Made by a program: the position numbers and the translations under genes. From the NCBI RefSeq assembly GCF_002846365.1, contig NZ_PJMW01000002.1:434001-498000 (forward strand): a stretch of DNA of 64,000 nt, in the 5' to 3' direction. The notes beneath the pieces are model-generated. The model was not told where the DNA came from and did no database searches. It saw nothing but the letters and a program-made list of their open reading frames with translations. The DNA is from Nocardia fluminea (lineage in GTDB: Bacteria; Actinomycetota; Actinomycetes; Mycobacteriales; Mycobacteriaceae). Positions 27,006 through 42,367 of the stretch are shown piece after piece; the stretch's first letter is position 1; every line of letters starts with the position of its first letter.

Positions 27006-27749
27006 CTAGAACAGGCGGAAAACGTTGCTCTCCGTGCCACGTAGCTCGTCGTAATCGAGCGTGAGGCACCGGATTCCACGGTACTCGGCCAGCGTCTTCG
27101 CCTGCGGCTTGATCTGCTGCGCCGCGAACACCCCGGCCACCGGGGCGAGCAGCGGGTCGAGGTTGAGCAGTTCGAGGTAGCGGGTGAGCTGTTCGACACC
27201 GTCGATGTCACCGCGGCGCTTGATCTCCACCGCCACCGTGGCCCCGTCGGCATCGCGGCACAGCAGGTCCACCGGGCCGATCGCGGTCATGTACTCGCGC
27301 CGCACCAGGGTGTAACCCTCCCCGAGCTTCGTCACGTGTTCTGCGAGCAGCTCCTGCAGATGCGCTTCGACGCCGTCCTTCACCAGACCGGGGTCGACGC
27401 CGAGCTCGTGTGAGGAATCGTGCTCGATCTCCTCGATGGTGATCCGCAGTTCCTCGCCGGCCTTGTTGGTCACCACCCACAGTGCTTTCGCCGTCACCGG
27501 CCCCGGTGTCTGCCCCTCCCGCAGCGGCCGCACGCCGTCGGGCAACGCGGCGGGCATCGCGTCGGGTACTTCCTGCTCCACCAGCCAGCAGGGCGGGCTC
27601 ATCCAGTTCAGCGGCTTGTACGAACCGCCGTCGGAGTGCACGAGCACCGACCCGTCGGCCTTGATCAGCAACAGCCGGCGGGCCATCGGAAGGTGGGCGG
27701 TCAGTCGGCCGACATAGTCGACCTGGCAACGAGCAATGACGAGGCGCAC
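27006..27749 (-). CDS. nucS: NucS/EndoMS mismatch-specific endonuclease
   Basis: 247 residues. NucS replaces MutS/MutL mismatch repair in many actinobacteria and cuts both strands at mismatches. The N-terminal DNA-binding domain begins [20 protein letters not shown], and the RecB-like nuclease core reads [22 protein letters not shown] with the D-x(n)-E-x-K active site. The C-terminal NVFRLF could be a beta-clamp-binding tail. The GTG at 27749 is placed by the homologous N-terminus and by a TACAGT hexamer 6 nt upstream; longer frames run back into the 5S terminator. Confidence 0.94.
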   Translation of the reverse strand: MRLVIARCQVDYVGRLTAHLPMARRLLLIKADGSVLVHSDGGSYKPLNWMSPPCWLVEQEVPDAMPAALPDGVRPLREGQTPGPVTAKALWVVTNKAGEELRITIEEIEHDSSHELGVDPGLVKDGVEAHLQELLAEHVTKLGEGYTLVRREYMTAIGPVDLLCRDADGATVAVEIKRRGDIDGVEQLTRYLELLNLDPLLAPVAGVFAAQQIKPQAKTLAEYRGIRCLTLDYDELRGTESNVFRLF

Positions 27750-27755
27750 CCCAGC

Positions 27756-27761
27756 ACTGTA
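27756..27761 (-). promoter_or_regulatory. -10 hexamer TACAGT before nucS (leaderless)
   Basis: TACAGT ends 6 nt before the GTG of nucS, between it and the rRNA terminator, so nucS should be transcribed independently of the rRNA operon. Confidence 0.5.
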
Positions 27762-27783
27762 GGCGACGGTCCTGGGAACGCAA

Positions 27784-27815
27784 AAAGGCCCTCCAACCGA
27801 AGTTGGAGGGCCTTT
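27784..27815 (-). terminator. rRNA operon terminator
   Basis: Perfect 14-bp stem (27784-27797 with 27802-27815) with a cgaa loop (TTCG on the transcribed strand) and a T-run after it on the minus strand, 11 nt past the 5S end. Confidence 0.9.
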
Positions 27816-27825
27816 CGCAATGATG

Positions 27826-27943
27826 TTCCGGCAGTGTCCTACTCTCCCACACCCTGTCGAGTGCAGTACCATCGGCGCAGGTGGCCTTAGCTTCCGGGTT
27901 CGGAATGGGACCGGGCGTTTCCCCACCGCTATAACTACCGTAA
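27826..27943 (-). rRNA. rrf: 5S ribosomal RNA
   Basis: About 118 nt. The minus strand begins TTACGGTAGTTATAGCGG and ends GGACACTGCCGGAACA; the conserved loop CCCATTCCGAACCCGGAAGC is intact. Ends are estimated from conserved termini. Confidence 0.93.
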
Positions 27944-28033
27944 CTCTATGAAACTAGACAGCGCTCCCCAACCAACAAGCCCGAACCCCCACGTATGAGA
28001 GTTCAAACCCCTGGTCGGGTTTGCTGCAGTGTC

Positions 28034-28062
28034 TGTTGTTTCAGAAACCGCACAGTGGACGC
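28034..28062 (-). other. 3' strand of the pre-23S processing stem
   Basis: This segment is the near-perfect reverse complement (about 27 of 29 nt, one bulge) of 31223-31250 just before 23S. The two would pair in the precursor and bring the 23S ends together for RNase III-type cleavage. Confidence 0.7.
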
Positions 28063-28073
28063 GTAACACCTTC

Positions 28074-31211
<3,138 letters not shown>

Positions 31212-31222
31212 CAAAGATGCTC

Positions 31223-31250
31223 GCGTCCACTGTGCAGTTCTCAAACAACA
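31223..31250 (-). other. 5' strand of the pre-23S processing stem with boxA-like element
   Basis: Minus strand reads TGTTGTTTGAGAACTGCACA and on. It pairs with 28034-28062 after 23S. The TGTTTGAGAACT part is the usual actinobacterial boxA-type antitermination element. Confidence 0.7.
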
Positions 31251-31350
31251 CACCCGTTGTGACCTCATACCCAGACCTACTCAGCGTGACCGCCGGCGGT
31301 TTCGAGGAAGATCTCATCGGATCGTTTGTTTTGCCATGAAAAAACACTTT

Positions 31351-31382
31351 CGCGTGTTCTTTCAGGACCCAATAGTGTGTCG
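31351..31382 (-). other. 3' strand of the pre-16S processing stem
   Basis: This 32-nt segment pairs with 33234-33265 in the leader (28 of 32 Watson-Crick, most others G-U). Together they enclose 16S rRNA. Confidence 0.75.
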
Positions 31383-31536
31383 GTATACCCATCGCGGACG
31401 ATCACTGAGGACCATCCGTATGCGATGAAAGTTGTCAGCGTTCCACCCATGAGCTCCAGCCGGACCACGAATGGGTCCGAAACTGTCTCTGCCAGCAGCG
31501 ATCTCGACTCTTCGAGACGCTCACTGGAGAATTGCT

Positions 31537-33061
<1,525 letters not shown>

Positions 33062-33233
33062 AGACTCTCGAAAACACCCGAAGGTGCAATCAAAATTATC
33101 TAACTAGAGTCCGAAAACCTAGCAAATGCGAACACCAGCAAAAAGATTCGCTGTTGTTCAAATGTCCAACCTCCACGACCGGGGGGTACATGAAGGACTG
33201 GAACCAATAATCATTATTGGCACTGACATTCAT

Positions 33234-33265
33234 CGACACACTATTGAGTTCTCAAAGAACACACG
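33234..33265 (-). other. 5' strand of the pre-16S processing stem with boxA-like element
   Basis: Minus strand reads GTGTTCTTTGAGAACTCAAT and on; complement of 31351-31382. The TTTGAGAACTCAATAGTGTG motif is the well-known conserved leader of actinobacterial rRNA operons. Confidence 0.75.
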
Positions 33266-33318
33266 CACACACTTTCACCCACAACTTCTCGTCGGGGTTT
33301 CGGTGAGGCAAGAGTTCA

Positions 33319-33348
33319 AACTTAGCTCATGGCCAACCCCGGAAGCAA
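33319..33348 (-). promoter_or_regulatory. rRNA promoter P2 (candidate)
   Basis: TTGCTT, 18-nt spacer, TAAGTT on the minus strand. Weaker -35 than P1 and correctly placed upstream of the boxA element. Confidence 0.5.
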
Positions 33349-33455
33349 GTTCCGCAGTCTGTAACCCTGAACACATGATCAGTCAGGCGCTCAACGTCCT
33401 ACCTCGTGTCCCAGCCAGTGGCTGAGTCGGTGTCCGTGTCGCTCTGACTCGAATA

Positions 33456-33484
33456 AAGTTACGTGCCGACCAACAGTAAGTCAA
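33456..33484 (-). promoter_or_regulatory. rRNA promoter P1
   Basis: TTGACT, 17-nt spacer, TAACTT on the minus strand, starting 18 nt past the murA stop. It is the best sigma-70-type promoter seen in the window. Confidence 0.75.
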
Positions 33485-33501
33485 ATCGACTGGTCAGCGG
33501 C

Positions 33502-34782
33502 CTATTTCGGCGCATCTACCCGTTCGACCTGTCCCCCGAGCGCCTGCATCTGCTCGACGAACCGGGGGTAGCCGCGGTCGATGTGATAGACGTCGTGCAC
33601 TTCGGTGACGCCATCGGCCACGAGGCCGGCCAGTACCAGGCCCGCCCCCGCGCGGATGTCGGACGACCACACCGGCGCGCTGGACAACCGCGGGATCCCA
33701 CGGACCACCGCGTGGTGTCCGTCGGTCCGGGCGTCGGAGCCGAGCCGGATCATCTCCTCCACGAAACGGAACCGCGCCTCGAAGACGTTCTCCGTGATCA
33801 TCGACGTGCCGTCGGCGATGGCGGCCAGGCCGATGGCCATCGGCTGCAGGTCGGTGGGGAAACCGGGGAACGGCAGCGTCGCGAAGTTCACCGCGCGCGG
33901 ACGTTCGGCCTGCACCACCCGGAACCCGTTGGGCTCGTAGGAGATTCGCGCGCCGGCCGAGCGCAGCTTGTCCAGTACCAGGGCCAGGTGCTTGGGATTG
34001 ACGCCGGTGACCCGGACATCGCCGGTGGTCATAGCGGCGGCGATCCCCCAGGTGGCGGCGACGATGCGGTCACCGATCACCCGGTGCGTGGTGGGCGAGA
34101 GGCTCTCGACGCCCTGCACGGTGAGCACCGAGGAACCGGCACCCTCGATCCGCGCACCCATCTGGACGAGCATGGTGCACAGGTCGACGATGTCGGGCTC
34201 GCGGGCCGCGTTGTCGATGACCGTCTCCCCCTCGGCCAGGACCGCGGCCATCAGGATGTTCTCCGTCGCACCCACCGACGGGAAGTCGAGGCGGATCCGG
34301 GCGCCCTGCAGCTGTTCGGCCGACGCCACCACGCAACCGTGCTCGATCGCACTGGTCGCACCGAGCAGGCGCAGGCCCGCCTGGTGCATGTCGAGGGGAC
34401 GCGAACCGATCGCGTCGCCACCGGGCAGCGCCACCACGGCACGTTTACAGCGCGCCATGAGTGGACCGAGCACACACACCGATGCGCGGAACTGGGTCAC
34501 CGCGGGGAAATCCGCGTGGTACTTGGGTTCGGCGGGGGTATCGATGGTCACCACCGAGTTGTCGCCGCCGACGTCGTCGGAGATGGTCACATCGCAGCCG
34601 AGGCCGCGCAGCACCTCCGCCATCAAGGGGACATCGAGGATGTCCGGGCAGTTGGTGATGGTGGTGGTGCCCTCGGCCAGCAACGAGGCAGCCATCAGCT
34701 TCAGCACGCTGTTCTTCGCGCCGCCGACCGCGACCTCGCCGACGAGTCGATTGCCGCCGGAGACCAGAAACCGTTCGCTCAC
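33502..34782 (-). CDS. murA: UDP-N-acetylglucosamine 1-carboxyvinyltransferase MurA
   Basis: 426 residues. It transfers enolpyruvate from PEP to UDP-GlcNAc, the first committed step of peptidoglycan synthesis. The N-terminal [16 protein letters not shown] and C-terminal [18 protein letters not shown] repeats are typical. The fosfomycin-reactive cysteine is replaced by Asp: [15 protein letters not shown] at D123, as in M. tuberculosis (D117), which predicts intrinsic fosfomycin resistance. Two GTG codons are in tandem; the second (34782) is preferred because TAAGCT ends 6 nt before it. It lies just upstream of the rRNA operon on the same strand. Confidence 0.96.
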   Translation of the reverse strand: MSERFLVSGGNRLVGEVAVGGAKNSVLKLMAASLLAEGTTTITNCPDILDVPLMAEVLRGLGCDVTISDDVGGDNSVVTIDTPAEPKYHADFPAVTQFRASVCVLGPLMARCKRAVVALPGGDAIGSRPLDMHQAGLRLLGATSAIEHGCVVASAEQLQGARIRLDFPSVGATENILMAAVLAEGETVIDNAAREPDIVDLCTMLVQMGARIEGAGSSVLTVQGVESLSPTTHRVIGDRIVAATWGIAAAMTTGDVRVTGVNPKHLALVLDKLRSAGARISYEPNGFRVVQAERPRAVNFATLPFPGFPTDLQPMAIGLAAIADGTSMITENVFEARFRFVEEMIRLGSDARTDGHHAVVRGIPRLSSAPVWSSDIRAGAGLVLAGLVADGVTEVHDVYHIDRGYPRFVEQMQALGGQVERVDAPK

Positions 34783-34788
34783 CACGCC

Positions 34789-34794
34789 AGCTTA
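34789..34794 (-). promoter_or_regulatory. -10 hexamer TAAGCT before murA (leaderless)
   Basis: TAAGCT ends 6 nt before the GTG at 34782 but only 3 nt before the GTG at 34785, so it favours the inner start. Confidence 0.55.
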
Positions 34795-34873
34795 TCGACC
34801 GTCACGCGACGACACGCCCCCCTGCCACGAAAGACCGAGAAACCGGCCGATTCTCCGCGCCGGAGAGTCGCTT

Positions 34874-35452
34874 TCAGCGTGGTAGCCCGCCGCCGGGCTG
34901 CCACAGGACATCGCCGTCGGGATTGGTGGCCCGGCTGAGGATGAACAGCAGGTCCGAGAGGCGGTTCAGGTATTTCGCGGGCAGCACACCGGTGTCGTCG
35001 GGGTGCGCTTCCACCGCCGCCCACGCGGATCGCTCGGCGCGGCGCACCACGGTGCGGGCTGTGTGCAACAACGCAGCCAACGGCGTGCCGCCGGGCAGGA
35101 TGAACGAATTCAGCGGTGCCAGACCGTCGTTGAACTCGTCGCACCACTTCTCCAGCCGGTCGATATAGGGCTGGGTGATGCGCAACGGCGGATACTTCGG
35201 ATCCGCGACAACCGGGGTGGACAGATCGGCGCCCGCGTCGAACAGATCGTTCTGGATCTGGCGCAGCACTGCCAGCACAGCGGGCTCGGGCGCACCGAGC
35301 GCGACGGCGACACCGAGGGCCGCGTTCGCCTCGTCGCAGTCGGCATAGGCGATCAGCCGTGGATCGTTCTTGGCGACCCGGGAGAAATCACTCAGACCGG
35401 TCGTACCGTCGTCACCCGTACGGGTGTAGATCCGGGTCAAATGCACGCTCAC
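34874..35452 (-). CDS. pduO: PduO-type ATP:cob(I)alamin adenosyltransferase
   Basis: 192 residues, the orthologue of Rv1314c. It forms adenosylcobalamin, the cofactor of methylmalonyl-CoA mutase. N-terminal RIYTRTGDDGTTGLSDFSRV is the ATP-binding motif; the trimer core has YADCDEANAALGVAVAL and the C-terminal RRAERSAWAA and LNRLSDLLFILSR motifs. ATG 35452 overlaps the stop of the upstream DUF2550 gene by 4 nt (ATGA), so translation is coupled. Its product serves the mce-linked propionate route. Confidence 0.94.
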   Translation of the reverse strand: MSVHLTRIYTRTGDDGTTGLSDFSRVAKNDPRLIAYADCDEANAALGVAVALGAPEPAVLAVLRQIQNDLFDAGADLSTPVVADPKYPPLRITQPYIDRLEKWCDEFNDGLAPLNSFILPGGTPLAALLHTARTVVRRAERSAWAAVEAHPDDTGVLPAKYLNRLSDLLFILSRATNPDGDVLWQPGGGLPR

Positions 35453-35889
35453 GACGGGCCTCCACGTGTACGGCGGGCGCGATCGGACGGTCGCGACTCC
35501 ACCCAGGACAGAAAAGCCGCCATCGAACCGCGGTCGAGCGCGAGCTCGAAACTGCTGTGCGGATCGGTGACGGCTACCACCACGATGTCATCGCTCATGA
35601 TGTCGAATTCGTCGCCCTGCGGCGCTCGGCGCTCGACGATCTCGAGCCCCTGCCGATGCACCGTGGAGTCGGGCCCGAATTTCAAGCTGGTCAATTTGAA
35701 GAAGACGAGGCGATCCTCGTCGTAGCGAATGAGCCCATGGCGCCAGCCTTGGCCTCCGCGCGCGGGCAAAGAGCGTAGGAGTGCGGCCGTGCCCCCGCGG
35801 CGCAACATCACCAGGCGATAAGTCGAAGCACCGGCTACGAACACGAGCGTCAGCACCAGAATGATCAGGAGAACCATCCCGGTTTGCAA
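35449..35889 (-). CDS. DUF2550 membrane-anchored protein
   Basis: 146 residues, the orthologue of Rv1312. One N-terminal membrane helix (MVLLIILVLTLVFVAGASTY) leads to a soluble domain with YRLVMLRRGGTAALLRSLPARGGQGWRHG, RRAPQGDEFDIMSDDIVVVAV and ELALDRGSMAAFLSWVESRPS. Function unknown; always found next to the ATP synthase cluster in this group. The TTG at 35889 (LQTGMVLL) has GAAAGGG 9 nt upstream; the ATG at 35877 or a longer form from 35946 are alternatives. Overlaps pduO by 4 nt. Confidence 0.85.
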   Translation of the reverse strand: MQTGMVLLIILVLTLVFVAGASTYRLVMLRRGGTAALLRSLPARGGQGWRHGLIRYDEDRLVFFKLTSLKFGPDSTVHRQGLEIVERRAPQGDEFDIMSDDIVVVAVTDPHSSFELALDRGSMAAFLSWVESRPSDRARRTRGGPS

Positions 35890-36009
35890 TGCTGTACGCC
35901 CTTTCGTTCTTGCCGGTGTCAAAGACACCCCCGCCCTGACATTCAATCACGCCCACCGCGGGGCGCTCCGGCCGGATCGTCCATCCCCACGAAAAGGCGA
36001 CACAAACAA

Positions 36010-36047
36010 CTCTGCCGGCGCGGAACCGAAGTTCCGTGCCGGCAGAG
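36010..36047 (-). terminator. Terminator of the atp operon
   Basis: Arms 36010-36026 and 36031-36047 pair over 17 bp with one G-U, cgaa loop (TTCG on the transcribed strand), followed by TTGTTTGTG on the minus strand, 17 nt past atpC. Confidence 0.85.
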
Positions 36048-36063
36048 AGCCGTACTACTGAGA

Positions 36064-36441
36064 TCAGTCGGTCACGGTCGCTTCGACCGCACGCACCTGG
36101 CCCTGCGCCGCGCGCAGCTCCACGTCGCTGGCGCTCGCGTCGGCCAGCACCTTGCGTGCCGCGTCGACGTCGACCTCGCCCGCGAGTTCCGCGGACTCGG
36201 CCAGCACCCGCACGGTGTCGGCGGTGACCGAGAAGAAGCCGCCGTGCACCGCGGCGACGATCCGCTCACCGTCGGTCGACACGATGGAAACCGTGCCGCC
36301 CTCGACGAGCTGACCGAGCAGCGGCTCGTGGCCTGCCATGATGCCGATCTGACCTTCGGTGGTCTGCGCGCTGACGAACGAAGCCTGGCCGGACCAGAGC
36401 TTGCGTTCGACAGCTACGAGATCAACTGTCATCTCCGCCAT
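36064..36441 (-). CDS. atpC: ATP synthase epsilon subunit AtpC
   Basis: 125 residues. It is the central-stalk subunit that couples the c-ring and gamma to F1. The beta-sandwich reads [42 protein letters not shown], and [22 protein letters not shown] follows. The helical C-terminal domain (about 90-125) is short, as in mycobacteria. Start ATG 36441, 6 nt after the atpD stop. Confidence 0.95.
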   Translation of the reverse strand: MAEMTVDLVAVERKLWSGQASFVSAQTTEGQIGIMAGHEPLLGQLVEGGTVSIVSTDGERIVAAVHGGFFSVTADTVRVLAESAELAGEVDVDAARKVLADASASDVELRAAQGQVRAVEATVTD

Positions 36442-36447
36442 AGTGGA

Positions 36448-37917
<1,470 letters not shown>

Positions 37918-37921
37918 CTAC

Positions 37922-38893
37922 TTAGTCGCGGTCCGAGCTCGACGCCAGCGCATTGACGCCGCCGACGATTTCGCTGATTTCCTGCGTGATCTGGGCCTGA
38001 CGCACCGAGTTCGCCTCGCGCTGGAGCACATTGGCCAGCTCGTTGGCGTTATCGGTCGCCGCCTTCATTGCGGTGCGCCGAGCCGCGGACTCGGATGCCG
38101 CTGCCTCGAGCAACGATGCGTAGATACGCGTGTTGATGTACTTGGGCAGCAGAGCCCCGAGCAGCACATCGGCGTCCGGCTCGAACTCGTACTGTGCCGT
38201 GGCCACCACGTTCGGCGAGTCCGACATGATGTCGTCGCCGAGTTCGTAGTTCTCGTCGACATAGCTGACCTGGATCGGCGCCAGGCGGCGCACCTCCGGG
38301 TTCTGGGTCAGCATCGACACGAACTTGGTGTACACGATGTGCAGCTCGTCGACACCCTCGATGGTTCCGGTGCCGTCCAGCGAGGGGACCTCGCCGTCGG
38401 AGCCGGCCATGAAGGCCTCGACCAGGTGCCCGCACGCGGCCGACGCGTCGGTGTACTTGGGCTGCTGGGAGAAGCCGAACCACGACGCCTGGAACGGACG
38501 GTTGCGGAACTTGTAGTACGTGATGCCCTTACTGCCCATCACGTACAGCACGGGCTCCTTGCCGTCGCCACGCAGCGAGGTCATGAGCTCCTCGGCACGC
38601 TTGAGCACGTTCGAGTTGTAGCCACCGCACATACCGCTGTCACTGGTGATCACCAGGACAGCGGCCCGACGAGCGTTGGGACGCTCGGTCAGCAGCGGGT
38701 GCGACAGGTTCTTCGAAGCGCTCGCCAGTTCGCCGAGGACCTTGGTGATCTCCTCGGCGTACGGCTTGGCAGCCGCGACCCTGGCCTGGGCCTTGGAAAT
38801 TCGCGAGGTCGCGATCAGTTCCTGAGCCTTGGTGATCTTCTTGATCGAATTCACACCACGAATGCGGGAGCGCAATTCGCGCAAACTTGCCAC
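37922..38893 (-). CDS. atpG: ATP synthase gamma subunit AtpG
   Basis: 323 residues, the rotor shaft. The N-terminal helix ([31 protein letters not shown]) and C-terminal helix ([20 protein letters not shown] ... [15 protein letters not shown]) form the coiled coil. An extra loop [21 protein letters not shown] lies where mycobacterial gamma has its specific insertion, a site linked to suppressed ATP hydrolysis there. Start ATG 38893; 58 nt after atpA. Confidence 0.96.
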   Translation of the reverse strand: MASLRELRSRIRGVNSIKKITKAQELIATSRISKAQARVAAAKPYAEEITKVLGELASASKNLSHPLLTERPNARRAAVLVITSDSGMCGGYNSNVLKRAEELMTSLRGDGKEPVLYVMGSKGITYYKFRNRPFQASWFGFSQQPKYTDASAACGHLVEAFMAGSDGEVPSLDGTGTIEGVDELHIVYTKFVSMLTQNPEVRRLAPIQVSYVDENYELGDDIMSDSPNVVATAQYEFEPDADVLLGALLPKYINTRIYASLLEAAASESAARRTAMKAATDNANELANVLQREANSVRQAQITQEISEIVGGVNALASSSDRD

Positions 38894-38951
38894 TAGCGGT
38901 TCACACTCCCTTCATTCGCCAGATCGGAAATTGCCGACATCATGACCCGGC

Positions 38952-40592
38952 TTACTTGTCGACGTGCTTGCGGGTGACCGACAGCGACTCGACCTCTTCG
39001 TGGTCCAGCTCGCCCGCGGCAGCCTCGTTCACGATGCGATTGCCGTTCGAATCGAGGAAGCCCTGCTTGAACTTGTCGGTCTCGGCCTTGATCGCGTCGG
39101 CGGCCTCGCCGGCGAGCGGCTTCTTGCCACCCTCGAGCGCGTCGAACGAGCTCTGGGTCGCGCCGTGCAGGTACTCGAGCAGCTCGGCGGTGAAGCGACG
39201 CACGTCTTCGACGGGCACCGACTCGTAGTAACCGGCGTCGACGAGGAAGATCGAGACGACCTGATCCTCGACCGAGACCGGCGAGTACTGGTCCTGCTTG
39301 AGCAGCTCGACCCAGCGGGCGCCACGCTCGAGCTGCGCCAGCGACGCGGCATCGAGGTCGGAGGCGAAGGCGGAGAACGCCTCCAGCTCGCGGTACTGCG
39401 CCATTTCCAGACGCAGCGAACCGGCGACCTTCTTCATGGCCTTGGTCTGGGCGGCGCCACCGACACGGGAGACCGAGGTACCGACGTTGATCGCCGGGCG
39501 GACGCCCTTGTTGAACAGGTCGGACTCGAGGAAGACCTGGCCGTCGGTGATGGAGATGACGTTGGTCGGGATGAACGCCGAGACGTCGTTGGCCTTGGTC
39601 TCGATGATCGGCAGACCGGTCATCGAGCCCGCGCCCATCTCGTCGGACAGCTTCGCGCAACGCTCCAGCAGACGGGAGTGCAGGTAGAAGACGTCACCGG
39701 GGTACGCCTCGCGGCCCGGCGGACGACGCAGCAGCAGCGAGATGGCGCGGTACGCCTCGGCCTGCTTGGTCAGGTCGTCGAACACGATGAGGACGTGCTT
39801 GCCCTGGTACATCCAGTGCTGGCCGATGGCCGAACCGGTGTACGGAGCCAGCCACTTGAAGCCGGCGGAGTCGGAGGCCGGGGCCGCGACGATGGTGGTG
39901 TACTCCATCGCGCCGTGCTCCTCGAGCGCGGTCTTGACGCCCGCGATGGTGGAGCCCTTCTGACCGATCGCGACGTAGATGCAGCGAACCTGCTTGTCGG
40001 CGTCGCCGGTCTCCCAGTTCGCCTTCTGGTTCAGGATCGCGTCGATCGCGACGGCGGTCTTGCCCGTCTTGCGGTCACCGATGATCAGCTGACGCTGGCC
40101 GCGGCCGATGGCCGTCAGCGCGTCGATCGCGGTGATACCGGTGGCCAGCGGCTCTTCGACCGGCTGGCGCTCCAGCACGGACGCGGCCTGCAGCTCCAGC
40201 ACGCGGCGCTCGTCGGACTCGATCTCGCCCAGTCCGTCGATCGGCTGGCCGAGCGGGTTGACGACGCGACCGAGGAACTTGTCACCCACGGGAACGGAGA
40301 GCACGTCGCCGGTGCGACGGACCTGCTGGCCCTCTTCCAGCGAGGCGTACTCGCCGAGAATGACGGCACCGATGTTGGTGTCCTCGAGGTTCAGCGCGAC
40401 GCCGAGTACCCCGCCGGGGAACTCGAGCAGCTCGTTGGCCATCGCCGAAGGCAGACCGCTGACGTGCGCGATACCGTCGCCGGTATCGGTCACGACGCCG
40501 ACTTCTTCGATGGAGGTTTCCGGGGTGTAGCTCTGGGTGTAGCTCTCGATCGCGCTACGGATCTCGTCGGAGGAGATCGTCAGCTCCGCCAT
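38952..40592 (-). CDS. atpA: ATP synthase alpha subunit AtpA
   Basis: 546 residues, the non-catalytic nucleotide-binding F1 subunit. Walker A is [14 protein letters not shown]; Walker B region [17 protein letters not shown]; the arginine finger lies in the [13 protein letters not shown] segment. It carries a C-terminal extension of about 35 residues (from about 512, ending VTRKHVDK) like the mycobacterial alpha extension that latches the enzyme against ATP hydrolysis. Start ATG 40592 ([12 protein letters not shown]). Confidence 0.97.
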   Translation of the reverse strand: MAELTISSDEIRSAIESYTQSYTPETSIEEVGVVTDTGDGIAHVSGLPSAMANELLEFPGGVLGVALNLEDTNIGAVILGEYASLEEGQQVRRTGDVLSVPVGDKFLGRVVNPLGQPIDGLGEIESDERRVLELQAASVLERQPVEEPLATGITAIDALTAIGRGQRQLIIGDRKTGKTAVAIDAILNQKANWETGDADKQVRCIYVAIGQKGSTIAGVKTALEEHGAMEYTTIVAAPASDSAGFKWLAPYTGSAIGQHWMYQGKHVLIVFDDLTKQAEAYRAISLLLRRPPGREAYPGDVFYLHSRLLERCAKLSDEMGAGSMTGLPIIETKANDVSAFIPTNVISITDGQVFLESDLFNKGVRPAINVGTSVSRVGGAAQTKAMKKVAGSLRLEMAQYRELEAFSAFASDLDAASLAQLERGARWVELLKQDQYSPVSVEDQVVSIFLVDAGYYESVPVEDVRRFTAELLEYLHGATQSSFDALEGGKKPLAGEAADAIKAETDKFKQGFLDSNGNRIVNEAAAGELDHEEVESLSVTRKHVDK

Positions 40593-40651
40593 GTTGTTCC
40601 TGCTCTCGCTGTGGTCTCGAATGTCGGGGGTTGGAGTCTGCGCGGTGTCCG

Positions 40652-41473
40652 TCAGGACAGTGCCCGACGCAGCTTCTCCAGTCGGCCGGTGGCGCTGCCG
40701 TCGATCACGTCGTCTCCGACGCGGACGACGACGCCGCTCAGCAGCGTCGAGTCGACCTGCACGTGCACGGTGACCGCCTTGCCGTAGATCCGCCGCAGGG
40801 AAGCCGACAGCTTCTCCTTCTGCTGATCGTTCAGCTCGACCGCCGAGTTCACGTGGGCGACGATCTGGTCACGACGGGCCGCCGCCAGATCGGACAGGGC
40901 GTCGAAGGCGACGCCGATGTTGTTGGTCCGCAGGCGGGTCACCGCCTGCTCGGCCAGCGCCAGGGTGACCGGCTCGACCTTGCCGTTGAGCAGCCGCTCG
41001 ACCAGTTCGCGCCGCGCGGAGGCGGGCTTGGCGTGGTCGGAGAGGGCCTGCTCCAGCTTCGGGTTGTCGGCGACGATGCGTCCGAGCCGGAACAGCTCGT
41101 CCTCCACCGCGTCCTGCCGACCGCCGACAGAGGCGGACTCCAGCAGAGCCTCCTGCCCGAGCAGCACCAGGGTGTCGACCAAGTCGCGGGTGCGTGACCA
41201 GTCCTGCGCCACCGCGGTGGTCAGCACTGCCTGCGTGGCAATGCTGACCTTGCCGCCGAAGACCCGCTCACTGAGTTCAGCGCGCGCCGAACCCGGCACC
41301 GAGGCGTCCGCGAGCGCCACACGCAGCGAACGCTGGTCGTCCAGCACGGCGACAACGGCGAACAGTTCCGACCCCGTCGTGGCCGCAACAGTTTCGCTTC
41401 CGGTCAGAGCGACCCGAAGCGCCTCACGAGACCGGGTACTGGCCTCGCGGCTCGCTGCGTACATGCTTCTCAC
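40652..41473 (-). CDS. atpH: ATP synthase delta subunit AtpH (not fused to b)
   Basis: 273 residues. It links the peripheral stalk to the top of F1. Typical delta features are [14 protein letters not shown] near the N-terminus and the C-terminal [52 protein letters not shown]. In M. tuberculosis this gene encodes a 446-residue b-delta fusion; here no b-type membrane helix or coiled coil precedes the delta domain, but the protein is longer than the 180-residue E. coli form. ATG 41473; 10 nt after atpF. Confidence 0.94.
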   Translation of the reverse strand: MRSMYAASREASTRSREALRVALTGSETVAATTGSELFAVVAVLDDQRSLRVALADASVPGSARAELSERVFGGKVSIATQAVLTTAVAQDWSRTRDLVDTLVLLGQEALLESASVGGRQDAVEDELFRLGRIVADNPKLEQALSDHAKPASARRELVERLLNGKVEPVTLALAEQAVTRLRTNNIGVAFDALSDLAAARRDQIVAHVNSAVELNDQQKEKLSASLRRIYGKAVTVHVQVDSTLLSGVVVRVGDDVIDGSATGRLEKLRRALS

Positions 41474-41483
41474 TTTCGCGTCG

Positions 41484-42041
41484 CTACCTTCCGACCCCGA
41501 TGGCGTCGGTGTCGTCGAGTTCGCTGAGGAACTTGTCGATCGACGCCGCCTGCTTGGCTTCGTCCGAAACAGACTGACCGATGATCTTCTCGGCCAGGTC
41601 GACGGCCGTACGGCCGACCTCGGAACGCAGCTCCGTCAGGATCTGCTGGCGCTGGGCTTCCAGCTGGGAGTGACCGGCGGCGACGATGCGGTCGCTTTCG
41701 GCCTGGGCATCCGTGCGCATCTGCGCGAGGATCTGTGCGCCCTGAGTGCGTGCTTCCTCACGGATGCGCGCGGCCTCGAGCCGGGCGTCGGCAAGCTGCT
41801 GCTGGTACTGCTCCAGCGTCTGCTGTGCCTCGGCCTGGGCTGCTTCGGCCCTGGCGATACCGCCTTCGATCTTGTCGGTGCGCTCTTCGAGTGTCTTGGT
41901 CACACGCGGGATCACGTATTTCCAGAAGAGCACGCCGATGACGACGACGCAGACGATCGACCAGACGATGTCGTACGTTTCGGGAACGAGAGGATTCACA
42001 TCCTCTCCACCCTCAGCTGCGAGCGTGATGAGTTCGCGCAT
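41484..42041 (-). CDS. atpF: ATP synthase b subunit AtpF
   Basis: 185 residues. One N-terminal membrane helix ([25 protein letters not shown]) is followed by a long Ala/Glu/Gln-rich coiled coil (about 45-165), the peripheral stalk. It is the only b-type protein in the operon. Start ATG 42041, 5 nt after atpE. Confidence 0.95.
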   Translation of the reverse strand: MRELITLAAEGGEDVNPLVPETYDIVWSIVCVVVIGVLFWKYVIPRVTKTLEERTDKIEGGIARAEAAQAEAQQTLEQYQQQLADARLEAARIREEARTQGAQILAQMRTDAQAESDRIVAAGHSQLEAQRQQILTELRSEVGRTAVDLAEKIIGQSVSDEAKQAASIDKFLSELDDTDAIGVGR

Positions 42042-42046
42042 CGGAA

Positions 42047-42316
<270 letters not shown>

Positions 42317-42367
42317 TCACCCGCCGGTCGGCGTGTGTAGCAGGTTTCCGGTCGTTGTTCAGTCAGG

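Larger units (their letters stand above)
33062..33501 (-). promoter_or_regulatory. rRNA leader and promoter region
   Basis: 440 nt between murA and 16S without a gene. In transcription order it holds promoter P1 right after the murA stop, promoter P2 about 137 nt further on, the 5' arm of the 16S processing stem with a boxA-like TTTGAGAACTC, a short palindrome (caataatcattattg, 33205-33220) and an AT-rich stretch just before 16S. Confidence 0.8.
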
